Below are positions 17,908 through 25,613 of a stretch of 35,523 bases of DNA, piece by piece (within the stretch, counting starts at the first letter, position 1; every line of letters starts with the position of its first letter). The stretch is from the NCBI RefSeq assembly GCF_935822925.1, contig NZ_CAKXZS010000006.1:1-35523 (forward strand). The letters run 5' to 3'. The stretch is from Mesorhizobium ventifaucium (GTDB lineage: Bacteria; Pseudomonadota; Alphaproteobacteria; Rhizobiales; Rhizobiaceae). A program made the position numbers and the translations under genes. The notes under the pieces were generated by a model, which saw only the letters and a list, made by a program, of their open reading frames with translations, was not told the origin of the DNA and made no database searches.

Positions 17908-17940
17908 CGGTCGCCAGTTCCGTGGCGGAACCGGCGACCG
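17908..17940 (-). terminator. 15-bp hairpin between the cyclase and ABC operon genes
   Basis: The arms cggtcgccagttccg and cggaaccggcgaccg pair over 15 bp with one G-U and a 3-nt loop. It lies 38 bp after the stop of the minus-strand cyclase gene. No clear T-run follows on that strand, so it may be an attenuating or stabilising structure rather than a strong terminator. Confidence 0.5.
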
Positions 17941-17977
17941 GACTGCATACCAAGGCGTTCGGATCAGATCGTGGCGG

Positions 17978-19318
17978 TTACTGGAGCTTCCTCGGGTCGC
18001 CCACCGACAGCCGCGCGGCATCGCGATGAAGCAGCATGACCTGTTCGGCGTCGGATATTCGGTCGTAAATCGGCTCCAGCGTGCCGTCTTCATCGAGTGC
18101 GAGAGCACCCGACAGATCGGGTGAAAGCACCGTCAGCTTCTGCTTGATACCCGCCAGTCCTTCCTTGCCGAGCGTCAGCCAACTGTTGGCGCCGCAATAG
18201 CCCGCGAAGTCCTTACTGGCGAGAACGCTGTGCGGATATTTCTTGGTCAGGGTCTGGAGGCGCTGGACCTCGTTTACAGCCGAGCCGAAGACAGAGAATG
18301 TTAGCCGGTCGGTAAGTCCGACATTGCCGAACATCACATTGCCGACATGCAGGCCGATACCAAAGTTTATGTCGGCCAACCCCTGCTCCTTTCTGCGCAG
18401 GTTGAGATCCATCATGCGCGCGGTGGCCTTGTGCGCTGCCGCAAGAGCAGCTTGGCAGGCAATCTCGGACTGCGAGCGGTGCCTCTCGCAAGGGTAGACG
18501 GCAATGAAGCCATCCCCCATGAAACTCATGATCTGCCCGCCTCTGCGATTGAAAGGTGCGGCAATGGCATCGAAAAACTGGTTCAGCGTATCGATGTAGA
18601 TTTCACGGCCGGAAGTTTCGGCAAGCCTTGTCGACCCGCGCATATCGGCCATGACCAGTGCGGCCCGGATTGTGTCGCCCTCGCCGCGCTTGATCTGGCC
18701 GTCCAGCACCCGCCTGCCGGCGTCGCCGCCGAGATAAGTGGTCATCATGTTGTCGGCCAGCTTGGTGAGCACCGCCATCTTGGTTGCGATAGCGAGATGG
18801 TTCTGGATGCGCAGCAGCGCTGAAATCATGCTGTCGCTGAAGCCTGAAGCACTGTCGGTGGACCAGGAGCCGATCATGCCCTGACTGGTATTGCCGCTGA
18901 AGGGATGGACGAAAGCCATGTAATCGGTCACGCCCATAAGCCTGAGTTCATCGAAGATAGGAAATTCCGATGGGCCCGACGGGTCGAGCCGGCGCCGCAG
19001 ATGGTCGAGTTTGTTGCTGAGCAGATGGTAGTATGGGCTGGTCAGGAATCTGTCAGAATGAACGCCGTTCTCTTTGCGGAAGCCTTCCACTTCCATGCCC
19101 TGGCCGCGAAGCCAGGTGAAGCCAAGCGCGTCATAAAGCGGATGAAGCATCGAAAAGCTCAAATGCACCCGCTTCAGCGGCAGGCCGGCAGCAGCCAGCC
19201 GTTCACAAAAGCCCTTTACCAATGTTTCCAGGTCGTTGCCCGCCAACGCCGATTGGGTCAGCCAATCGGCAACCTTATCCATGAGAATGGTAGAAATTTC
19301 TGCTTGCGCTGTGCTCAT
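17978..19318 (-). CDS. Class III cyclase-domain protein with altered specificity residues
   Basis: This 446-aa protein has an N-terminal helical and GAF-like region (about 1-215). A HLSFSMLHPLYDALGF stretch there is typical of rhizobial cyclases of this subgroup. The C-terminal class III catalytic domain spans about 216-446. Metal aspartates D225 and D269 are present, and N349 and R353 are kept. The adenine-selecting lysine is S265, and the usual Asp/Thr pair reads S346-A347 in FGSAVNEVQR. Catalysis is therefore possible but base preference is uncertain. I start at the ATG at 19318; a GTG at 19372 would add 18 residues. It lies downstream of the broken UDP-sugar dehydrogenase gene and 157 bp upstream of the ABC ATPase gene. 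Confidence 0.9.
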   Translation of the reverse strand: MSTAQAEISTILMDKVADWLTQSALAGNDLETLVKGFCERLAAAGLPLKRVHLSFSMLHPLYDALGFTWLRGQGMEVEGFRKENGVHSDRFLTSPYYHLLSNKLDHLRRRLDPSGPSEFPIFDELRLMGVTDYMAFVHPFSGNTSQGMIGSWSTDSASGFSDSMISALLRIQNHLAIATKMAVLTKLADNMMTTYLGGDAGRRVLDGQIKRGEGDTIRAALVMADMRGSTRLAETSGREIYIDTLNQFFDAIAAPFNRRGGQIMSFMGDGFIAVYPCERHRSQSEIACQAALAAAHKATARMMDLNLRRKEQGLADINFGIGLHVGNVMFGNVGLTDRLTFSVFGSAVNEVQRLQTLTKKYPHSVLASKDFAGYCGANSWLTLGKEGLAGIKQKLTVLSPDLSGALALDEDGTLEPIYDRISDAEQVMLLHRDAARLSVGDPRKLQ

Positions 19319-19416
19319 GCTGTCTTGAGACCCGTCGAAGACGAGCCATTCTCCTTTGATCCGCCACACCACGGTCCGCTAACGACCCAAAGATAAGACC
19401 CTCGAGGTCAATAATG

Positions 19417-19444
19417 CCCTTCGCCGGCAAAAGCCGGCGAAGGG
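19417..19444 (-). terminator. 12-bp perfect inverted repeat after the UDP-sugar dehydrogenase
   Basis: cccttcgccggc and gccggcgaaggg flank a 4-nt AAAA loop (TTTT on the minus strand). It lies about 80 bp beyond the inferred TGA at 19523 of the dehydrogenase pseudogene and about 100 bp before the start of the cyclase gene. It is a strong hairpin and a likely terminator, although the T-tract downstream on the minus strand is short. Confidence 0.6.
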
Positions 19445-19522
19445 GATTTATGTGGCGAGGCTGCCGGCGGAGTGCAATCACGATCCTGACATCAGGCAAA
19501 AAATTCGCCGGCTCAGACGCCG

Positions 19523-20729
19523 TCAGGCCTTCACCATCGTCTCTCGGGGCTAGCCCGAGCCGGCCAAAAACATTGCGTGTATCGACGATCAGAAGAGCGT
19601 GATCAGCGATCGCCTGATAGTCGATCGCGTCGTGGTCGGTTGCAACGACGACAGCATCGAAATCCTTCAAGGCCGCCTCGGTCAATTCGACCGAGCGCCG
19701 CCCCTTGATCGCCATATGCTCCCGTGTGGCCGGGATCTCGGTAACATGCGGATCGTGGAATTCCGCCTTGCCGCCCCATTCCTCGATGAGTTCAATGAGC
19801 CGCAATGAGGGGCTTTCGCGGATGTCGGGCACATTCTTCTTATAGGCGAGCCCGATGATGAGAATGCGCGAGCGGCTGAGCGCCTTGCCGCAGCGCCGGT
19901 CCAGCGCCTTCGCCAGTTCATCGACCACATGACGCGGCATGGCCGTGTTGATCTCTGCCGCCAGCTCGATGCAGCGGGTCGGCAGTTCGTATTCGCGCGC
20001 CTTCCACGTCAGGTAGAAGGGATCGATCGGAACGCAGTGTCCGCCAAGTCCAGGGCCAGGATAGAAAGGCATGTAGCCGAAGGGCTTGCTCTTTGCCGCC
20101 TCCACGACCTTGGGGAGCGTCGCGACTTCAAACCTGCGGTTGCCGGGATCCTCGCGTTCGGGCGAGAAGCCGAGGAAGAAGTCATCCTCGACTGCAAGCC
20201 GGTTTCTTCCAGTATGGGCTTGATCACGTCGTCTGTAGTGCCGGGATAAGTGGTCGATTCCAGCACGATCAGCTGGCCGAGACGCAGATGCTTCGGGATG
20301 GTGCATGCCGTGTTCCTGACAAAGGAGAGGTCCGGCTCAGGGTTTTTCGTCAGCGGTGTCGGAACGCAAATGATGACGACATCGCAGACGGCCAGTTCGG
20401 CAAAATCCGCAGTGGCGCGGAACCGTCCGCTCGCCACCTGGCCGGCAAGGGCTGTCGACGTCACCGCCTCGATATAGGATGGCCGTTGTCAGGCTCCCGA
20501 CCTTCTGGGCTTCGATGTCGAAGCCGGAAACCGGGAAGCCGGCGCGTGCGATCGCAACCGCCAGCGGCAACCCGACATAGCCCAGTCCGATCACGCCGAC
20601 TTGCGCGGCGCGCGTCGAAATCCGGTTCAGAACACGGTCATACGTCGATCGTGAGGCGTCCAAAAATTTGCTTTCCGTCGATTCGGACAGGCCGTCCGCT
20701 CCCATGGCGAGGCTCACCTGGTTCCCCAA
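19523..20729 (-). pseudogene. UDP-N-acetyl-sugar 6-dehydrogenase, broken by three frameshifts
   Basis: The reading is clearly a nucleotide-sugar dehydrogenase of the WbpA/TviB/WecC group, which oxidises UDP-GlcNAc or UDP-ManNAc to the uronic acid for surface glycans. The NAD-binding segment is VGVIGLGYVGLPLAVAIARAG, the middle part is VIICVPTPLTKNPEPDLSFV, and the catalytic-cysteine segment is GLGGHCVPIDPFYLTWKAR. These lie in different frames. A net 2-base loss occurs near 20475-20495, where GSLNNGHSYIEA would be expected. A 1-base loss occurs near 20205 (after EETGL). A third shift near 19550 is needed to reach the family-like ending RETMVKA and TGA at 19523. Neighbouring genes are intact. 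Either the gene is decaying or the assembly has indels here. It starts 45 bp after the DUF3095 gene. Confidence 0.85.
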
Positions 20730-20774
20730 GAACCCCGAGGCATATTGCGGAAAATCACTTTCGGCAAGCCGTCG

Positions 20775-21953
20775 TCAGACCGGCACCTTCGCCTTCAGGC
20801 TTGCGGCGGCCATCGCATAGCCGCCGGCGGCGCCATCGATGAAATGAACGTGATCGCGCTGCAGCGGCGAGGCGACGAGGCATGTCATCAAAGCCGATTT
20901 CTGGCGGTGCAGGCCATAGTTGCAGATGCCCGCTTCTTCCGCCTGTTTCAGTCGGTCCTCGATCCGTTGCAACACATCCGCGTCAACGTCGATAGTCATC
21001 TTCAAGCCGTCGTCGAACTTCCGGAAATCCGAATTGCTGGCCACGTCGCGTTTGTAGATCTTCGGATCGAAACTGCCGATCGTCCAGCCATATCTATCTG
21101 ACACAGCCGTAAGCGTCAGCTGGAGCAATATCCACAGCTTCGACAGCCACCGCCATCCTGCCGGCGCCATGGCCCGCGCCTCGATATCGAGGCCGGCGGG
21201 CGAAAAACTGTAGGCCGGCCCGTTCACCGGCAACGGGTGGCCATCGCGTTCCTGCCCGCCGGCAAGGGCGATGATGTCGGAAGCCAGAAACTGAAAACCG
21301 CGCAAGTCGCGCGATGCCCCCGGTATGGCTATGATCGAGACGATTTCGCCATGCCGGGCTTCGATCGGGTTCCAGCGGCAGGAGAGGCCGGTCAGATCCG
21401 GCCGCGTGCCGGCCGGCGCAGGATCGATGCGGTAGCGCCCCGCTTTCATCTCGGCTTCCGCCCAACTGCCGCCGCCGCCGGCGAACATGGCATAGAAGAC
21501 CGCTTCGGAGGCCCGGAACCTCGCCACGCGAACGTCGAGGCCTTGCGCTCTTATATCCTTTATCGGCACGATTGCGGCACGCAAGGTCAGGTCCAGTTCG
21601 TCCGCCACCCATCTCTGGACAGCCGCCAGCGCGCTGCGGGTGATCTCCAGCGCCGAGCCGGGAAACGCCACGAGCGCGCCGTCGCCGCCGAAGACAAAGG
21701 GAAGATCTTGCCGACCCAGCGCATTGAGCAGCGCCGAAATGACGCTGGCGCCGGCCATATTGACGGTTTTATAGCGCCCAGCCCCGATCGCCTTGGTCGA
21801 GCCGACGATGTCGGCGGTGGCCAGCGCCCAGCCATCCGGGAGAGGTCGATAGTTATCGATATCGGCAACGCTTTCGAATTTTGCGAAAACCGGCAAAGAA
21901 GCGACAAACGGGTCGGACGCGGTAGCTGTTTCCATAAGCATCAGATAGCACAT
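20775..21953 (-). CDS. DUF3095 family, cyclase-like protein
   Basis: This 392-aa protein matches DUF3095, a group related in sequence to class III cyclases. It has a first metal-type motif ALATADIVGSTKAI (D48) and a second one, PFVFGGDGALVAFPG (D91), but I see no equivalent of the catalytic Asn/Arg pair. Whether it makes a cyclic nucleotide is therefore open. The C-terminal half (for example GSFDPKIYKRDVASNSDFRKFDD) is specific to the family. No membrane segment is convincing. An internal ATG at 21935 is an equally possible start. It is divergent from the GT4 gene by 74 bp and heads the minus-strand run that includes the broken dehydrogenase and the third cyclase. Confidence 0.85.
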   Translation of the reverse strand: MCYLMLMETATASDPFVASLPVFAKFESVADIDNYRPLPDGWALATADIVGSTKAIGAGRYKTVNMAGASVISALLNALGRQDLPFVFGGDGALVAFPGSALEITRSALAAVQRWVADELDLTLRAAIVPIKDIRAQGLDVRVARFRASEAVFYAMFAGGGGSWAEAEMKAGRYRIDPAPAGTRPDLTGLSCRWNPIEARHGEIVSIIAIPGASRDLRGFQFLASDIIALAGGQERDGHPLPVNGPAYSFSPAGLDIEARAMAPAGWRWLSKLWILLQLTLTAVSDRYGWTIGSFDPKIYKRDVASNSDFRKFDDGLKMTIDVDADVLQRIEDRLKQAEEAGICNYGLHRQKSALMTCLVASPLQRDHVHFIDGAAGGYAMAAASLKAKVPV

Positions 21954-21990
21954 TCCACTGCTTGAAGGTGAAGTCGATCATGCTTCGAAA

Positions 21991-22019
21991 TTGACTTGCG
22001 CAGGCTTTCCGATGATAGG
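21991..22019 (+). promoter_or_regulatory. Weak candidate promoter for the GT4/deacetylase pair
   Basis: TTGACT at 21991-21996 is followed 17 nt later by GATAGG (22014-22019), a poor -10. It sits in the 74-bp divergent gap and lies just ahead of the GT4 start. Spacing is right but the -10 is weak, and the short distance to the ATG (22028) is a concern. Confidence 0.2.
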
Positions 22020-22027
22020 GTCCGGCG

Positions 22028-23116
22028 ATGCGAATTGCCTTCTACGCGCCGCTGAAGTCGCCCAATCATCCCGTTGCCTCCGGCGACCGCCAGATGGCAC
22101 GGATGCTGGTCAAGGCGCTGGAGCATGGAGGGCATAGAGTCGAACTAGCATCCGAATTGCGCTTCTATCTACGCGAACCGGAGTCGAAAAGTTTCGATGC
22201 CCTCAAGATCGAGGCCCGAGAGGAAGCCGCGCGGCTGACAAAGCTTTGGGATCGTGACGGCAAGCCCGATCTCTGGTTCTCCTATCATCCCTATTACAAG
22301 GCGCCCGACCTGATCGGACCCGAGCTGGCGTCGGCCTTTGCTATCCCCTATGTGACAGCGGAAGCCTCCTATTCGAGGCGGCGCAACGCCGGGTTGTGGG
22401 CCGATACGCAAGCGCTGGTGGCGCGAGCCGTCGAACAGGCAGCGCTGAACATCTGCTTCACGCAAAGGGATCGTCAGGGACTGACAGATGCGATTCCCGA
22501 CGCCGCTCTCGGCATGCTTTCGCCCTTCATCGACACATCGGTATTCCGGGAAATGCCGGCACGGGGTTGTCCGACGCGCCTCGTTACCGTCGCCATGATG
22601 CGCCCGGGCGACAAAGTCGAAAGCTATCGCATGCTGGCGCAGGCGCTCGGTCCGATCGGCCACCTGCCCTGGACCATGTCGGTCGTCGGGGATGGGCCTG
22701 CCCGTGACGAGGTCAAAGCGCAATTCGCCGGCTTGCCTGCCGACCGTATCGAATGGCTTGGCGCGATTGAGCCAGCCGCCGTGCCGGATGTCCTCTACAG
22801 TGGGGGAATTTACGTCTGGCCGGGTTACGGCGAGGCCTATGGCGTTGCCTATCTTGAAGCACAGGCCGCCGGCCTTCCGGTGGTGGCTCAGGACATCGCC
22901 GGCGTGCCGGAGGTCGTGCGGGATGGCCAGACCGGGTTTCTGACCCCACCGGGCGATGTGGCGGCGTTCGCTTCTGCCATTGAAGGGCTTCTCGCCCGTA
23001 ACGACGAAAGAACCATCATGGCCGCGGAAGCCAGACGTTTCATCCTCGAAGAACGCTCCCTCGGTGTTGCAGCGGCGCGTCTGGCCGAACTTCTTGCGAG
23101 GATTCCGGTTTCATGA
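22028..23116 (+). CDS. Glycosyltransferase family 4
   Basis: A 362-aa GT-B fold enzyme. The N-terminal domain opens MRIAFYAPLKSPNHPVASGDR. The C-terminal donor domain has VSVVGDGPARDEV-like glycine loops and the GT4 E-x7-E signature in GEAYGVAYLEAQAAGLPVVAQ, followed by VPEVVRDGQTGFLTPPGD. It should transfer a sugar from a nucleotide-sugar donor to a growing glycan at the cytoplasmic face; neither donor nor acceptor can be read. AGGG lies 8 nt before the ATG. Its stop overlaps the start of the deacetylase gene (ATGA, 23113-23116), so the two are translationally coupled and probably modify the same glycan. Confidence 0.92.
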   Translation: MRIAFYAPLKSPNHPVASGDRQMARMLVKALEHGGHRVELASELRFYLREPESKSFDALKIEAREEAARLTKLWDRDGKPDLWFSYHPYYKAPDLIGPELASAFAIPYVTAEASYSRRRNAGLWADTQALVARAVEQAALNICFTQRDRQGLTDAIPDAALGMLSPFIDTSVFREMPARGCPTRLVTVAMMRPGDKVESYRMLAQALGPIGHLPWTMSVVGDGPARDEVKAQFAGLPADRIEWLGAIEPAAVPDVLYSGGIYVWPGYGEAYGVAYLEAQAAGLPVVAQDIAGVPEVVRDGQTGFLTPPGDVAAFASAIEGLLARNDERTIMAAEARRFILEERSLGVAAARLAELLARIPVS

Positions 23117-23874
23117 CATCCGATCAGATCTGGCAGCCCTTGGTGGAAGAACTGGCGTGCCGGCAACGGGCGAACCGTAAGGCAGAGTTCTGGCTGCGCG
23201 ACGACGACGCCGTGGATCCGACGCCTCCGCTTGATCGGCTGCTCGACCTCGCCGGTGAATTCGCGGTTCCGGTCACTCTGGCCGTCATTCCAGCCCTGAC
23301 TGATGAGAAGCTTGTCGTTCGGCTTGGCGAAGCGCCGCACGCCACGGTCGCCATCCATGGCTGGGCGCACCGAAATCATGCGCCCGAGCACCAGAAAAAG
23401 CAGGAGCTCGGCGCGCATCGGCCACGCGAGGCGGTGCTCGATGATCTGGCTCGCGGGCTGTCGCACGTAACCGGCCTGCACGGCGCACGTGCCGTTCCGA
23501 TGCTGGTGCCGCCCTGGAACAGGATCGACGCCGGCTTGGTATCCGACCTTGGATCGATAGGATTTGCGGCATTGTCGGTCTATGGGCCGCCGAAGCCGGC
23601 TCCACTGGCGGTCATCAACAGCAATGTCGATATCATGGATTGGCATGGCACGCGCGGCTGCCGCGATCATGACCTATTGGTTCAGGCTATCGTCGCGCAA
23701 TTGCAGCATGCATTCGACGGCGAACCGGTCGGTCTGCTCACCCATCATCTCGTACATGATGAATCGGCCTGGCTCTTCCTCGAACGGCTGTTCACAGTCA
23801 CTGCACAGACTGAAGCCTGCGCATGGCTTCCGATCAGGACATTGATCGGGCGCAGCGCCGGTAGAGGAAAATAG
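23113..23874 (+). CDS. NodB-like polysaccharide deacetylase
   Basis: This 253-aa protein shows the deacetylase (carbohydrate esterase 4-like) motif pattern. The DD of FWLRDDDAV gives the catalytic base and metal Asp, the metal histidines lie in AIHGWAHRNHA, the third motif is MLVPPWNRI, and the late histidine is in GLLTHHLVHDE. It should remove acetyl groups from N-acetylhexosamine residues. No signal peptide is visible, so it may act on a cytoplasmic lipid-linked intermediate. Coupling to the upstream GT4 gene by a 4-bp overlap fits that order of action. It is convergent with the MBL-hydrolase gene, 1 bp away. Confidence 0.88.
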   Translation: MTSDQIWQPLVEELACRQRANRKAEFWLRDDDAVDPTPPLDRLLDLAGEFAVPVTLAVIPALTDEKLVVRLGEAPHATVAIHGWAHRNHAPEHQKKQELGAHRPREAVLDDLARGLSHVTGLHGARAVPMLVPPWNRIDAGLVSDLGSIGFAALSVYGPPKPAPLAVINSNVDIMDWHGTRGCRDHDLLVQAIVAQLQHAFDGEPVGLLTHHLVHDESAWLFLERLFTVTAQTEACAWLPIRTLIGRSAGRGK

Positions 23875-23875
23875 C

Positions 23876-24730
23876 TCAGCGCTTTTTGCGCAATGAGACT
23901 GGAAATTGGAGCGTCTGGCCATCCCGCGCGGCAAAAGCGCCGGTAAACCTGTCTTTGGCCAGTCTCTCGATCTCGTCCAGTTCCGCGTCGGTCCGTGTCG
24001 GATCGTGGTGAAACAGCGCAAGCCCCCGCGCACCGGCCGCCTCACAGAGCTTGACGCCCTGTTGCCATGTCGAGTGCCCGTAACCGCGGCGGCGTTCCAT
24101 TTCCTCCTCGGTGTAGGTGCAATCGTAAATGACGAGGTCGGCATTTTCGATCAGGCCGAGCACCGCCTGATCGAGTCTGTCCGGTTCGTGCTCAGTGTCT
24201 GTGATCACCGCCACGACGCGGCCGCCCCATTCGACCCGGTAGCCTATGCAGCCGCCCGGATGGATAAGACTGCCGGTTCGGACCACCACCCCTTGGCGCG
24301 GCCGAAGCACGTCTCCGGATACGAAATCGCGATAGTCGAGGCTTGCCTTGCAGATCTCCAGTTTCACCGGAAACCACGGCGGCCGCATGAACCCATCGAC
24401 CATCTGCCGGGTCGTCATGTGTCCTGCAAGATGCCCGGACCAAAGCGTAACCTTGACGCTCCGGTCGTAGATTGGCGCAAAAGACGGCAGCCCGATGATG
24501 TGATCGTAATGGCAATGGGTGAAAAGCAGGTCGAAATCGGTCACGGCCAACGCCTGAAGCGCTGCGCCGGCAGGCCGTAGGCCAGAGCCTGCGTCGAACA
24601 GAAGCGTATGCTTACCGCATCGCATCTCAATGCAGATTGTGTTGCCGCCATAGCGAGAGAATTCTGGCCCTGATACCGAAATGCTGCCGCGCACACCCCA
24701 AAACCTGACCAGAAAAACGGCGTCGTCCAT
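23876..24730 (-). CDS. MBL-fold metallo-hydrolase (phosphodiesterase-like)
   Basis: A 284-aa metallo-beta-lactamase-fold protein. It opens with RFWGVRGSISVSGPEF and a YGGNT strand, has the zinc motif THCHYDHIIG (H72, H74, D76, H77), a later histidine in LIHPGGC, the bridging Asp in VITDTEHE and a final histidine in LFHHDPTRTD. This branch includes RNase Z-like and class II cyclic-nucleotide phosphodiesterase-like enzymes. In this operon, downstream of a cNMP-binding protein, cyclic-nucleotide hydrolysis is an attractive guess but not shown. It is the last gene of the minus-strand operon headed by the unusual ABC protein; 123 bp separate it from the cNMP-binding gene. Confidence 0.88.
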   Translation of the reverse strand: MDDAVFLVRFWGVRGSISVSGPEFSRYGGNTICIEMRCGKHTLLFDAGSGLRPAGAALQALAVTDFDLLFTHCHYDHIIGLPSFAPIYDRSVKVTLWSGHLAGHMTTRQMVDGFMRPPWFPVKLEICKASLDYRDFVSGDVLRPRQGVVVRTGSLIHPGGCIGYRVEWGGRVVAVITDTEHEPDRLDQAVLGLIENADLVIYDCTYTEEEMERRRGYGHSTWQQGVKLCEAAGARGLALFHHDPTRTDAELDEIERLAKDRFTGAFAARDGQTLQFPVSLRKKR

Positions 24731-24853
24731 GCTACCCCTTTGCCCATCTTAGCCAAACAACCGCTGCTAGGCGAGACAGGCTTTCTCCGGGTGACCTTCT
24801 CAGCAAGAGGACAGTGCCATCACGACGGCGAGGATTCGAGCGCACGTCATTCG

Positions 24854-25303
24854 TTATTTGGCGCTTCGTGCGTCGATCAGATCCGCGGTCGTATGACTTA
24901 GGCGATCGGCAAGAACCCGCAGTATCTCGATGGTCATTTCCGGGAATTCCCTCATAAGCCTCAGGAAATGATCTTTGCGGATTCTCAAGACTTCCAGCGG
25001 ACTTGCCGCTCTGACGGTGGCAGTGCGGGAGCTGTTGCACAATATGGCAATCTCGCCAACAATCGAATTTGGCTCCAGTTCGGCAACTTTTATCGGTCCA
25101 CTGTCGGAATCGACCAGAATATCCGCCCTGCCTGAAAGGATGACATAGGCGGCGTCTCCCTCGTCGCCCTGCCGGAAAAGGATCTGACCGGCGCTGTAGC
25201 TCACACGATCGGATGTGAAGGCAAGCAGCTTGAGCTTTGTCGGCTCGATCGCAGAGAACAAGGGAACGCGTTGCAGCATTCCAACTTCATCCTTGAGCAG
25301 CAT
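24854..25303 (-). CDS. Stand-alone cyclic-nucleotide-binding domain protein
   Basis: A 149-aa protein made almost entirely of one cNMP-binding (CAP-type) beta-barrel: LFSAIEPTKLKLLAF, YSAGQILFRQGDEGDAAYVIL, and the phosphate-binding cassette VGEIAILCNSSRTATVRA with G83, E84, R93 and T94 present. A C-terminal helix follows but no helix-turn-helix and no effector domain, so it is not a CRP transcription factor. It should bind cAMP or cGMP and act through a partner, most simply the ABC protein or the MBL hydrolase in the same operon. I chose the ATG at 25303 (GGAAGG upstream) over one at 25321. It begins 36 bp after the small frameshifted gene. Confidence 0.9.
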   Translation of the reverse strand: MLLKDEVGMLQRVPLFSAIEPTKLKLLAFTSDRVSYSAGQILFRQGDEGDAAYVILSGRADILVDSDSGPIKVAELEPNSIVGEIAILCNSSRTATVRAASPLEVLRIRKDHFLRLMREFPEMTIEILRVLADRLSHTTADLIDARSAK

Positions 25304-25338
25304 TGTCGCAAACCTTCCCAAAATTCGCGTTTGCCAGA

Positions 25339-25613
25339 CTAGAGCAACGGACGCCCAGATGGAATGAAGTCTGTTTCCGGGACGGCGAGACGAACCACGC
25401 GAAAGGTGGCGAGCCCGATGTCGTGCGATCGGGCGATGCCGCCTGACAAATGGGCGTCCGCCAACTGGAAACCCTGAAGAGCCGGGTGAATTTCGGCAAA
25501 CCCCTTCGGGTTTTCGGCGCGGATGTGGTCCAGCTACGCCCTTCGCCGAATCCCTTGATCTTGCAGTAAATTCCCACTGGCAGAATGATCCCGTCTGAAT
25601 GTCCGTTGCTCAT
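25339..25613 (-). pseudogene. Small coupled gene with one frameshift
   Basis: The gene starts at an ATG overlapping the stop of the ABC gene (ATGA, 25610-25613), so it should be translationally coupled. It reads MSNGHSDGIILPVGIYCKIK and on to GFGEGR, then needs a 1-base correction near 25535 to continue as LDHIRAENPKGFAEIHPAL and end SGRPLL at TAG 25339-25341. The corrected frame has GC-rich third positions; the uncorrected one gives a serine- and tryptophan-rich tail that runs into the next gene. The intact product would be about 90 aa, soluble and of unknown family. It may be an accessory subunit of the ABC protein. A sequencing indel cannot be excluded. Confidence 0.6.
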
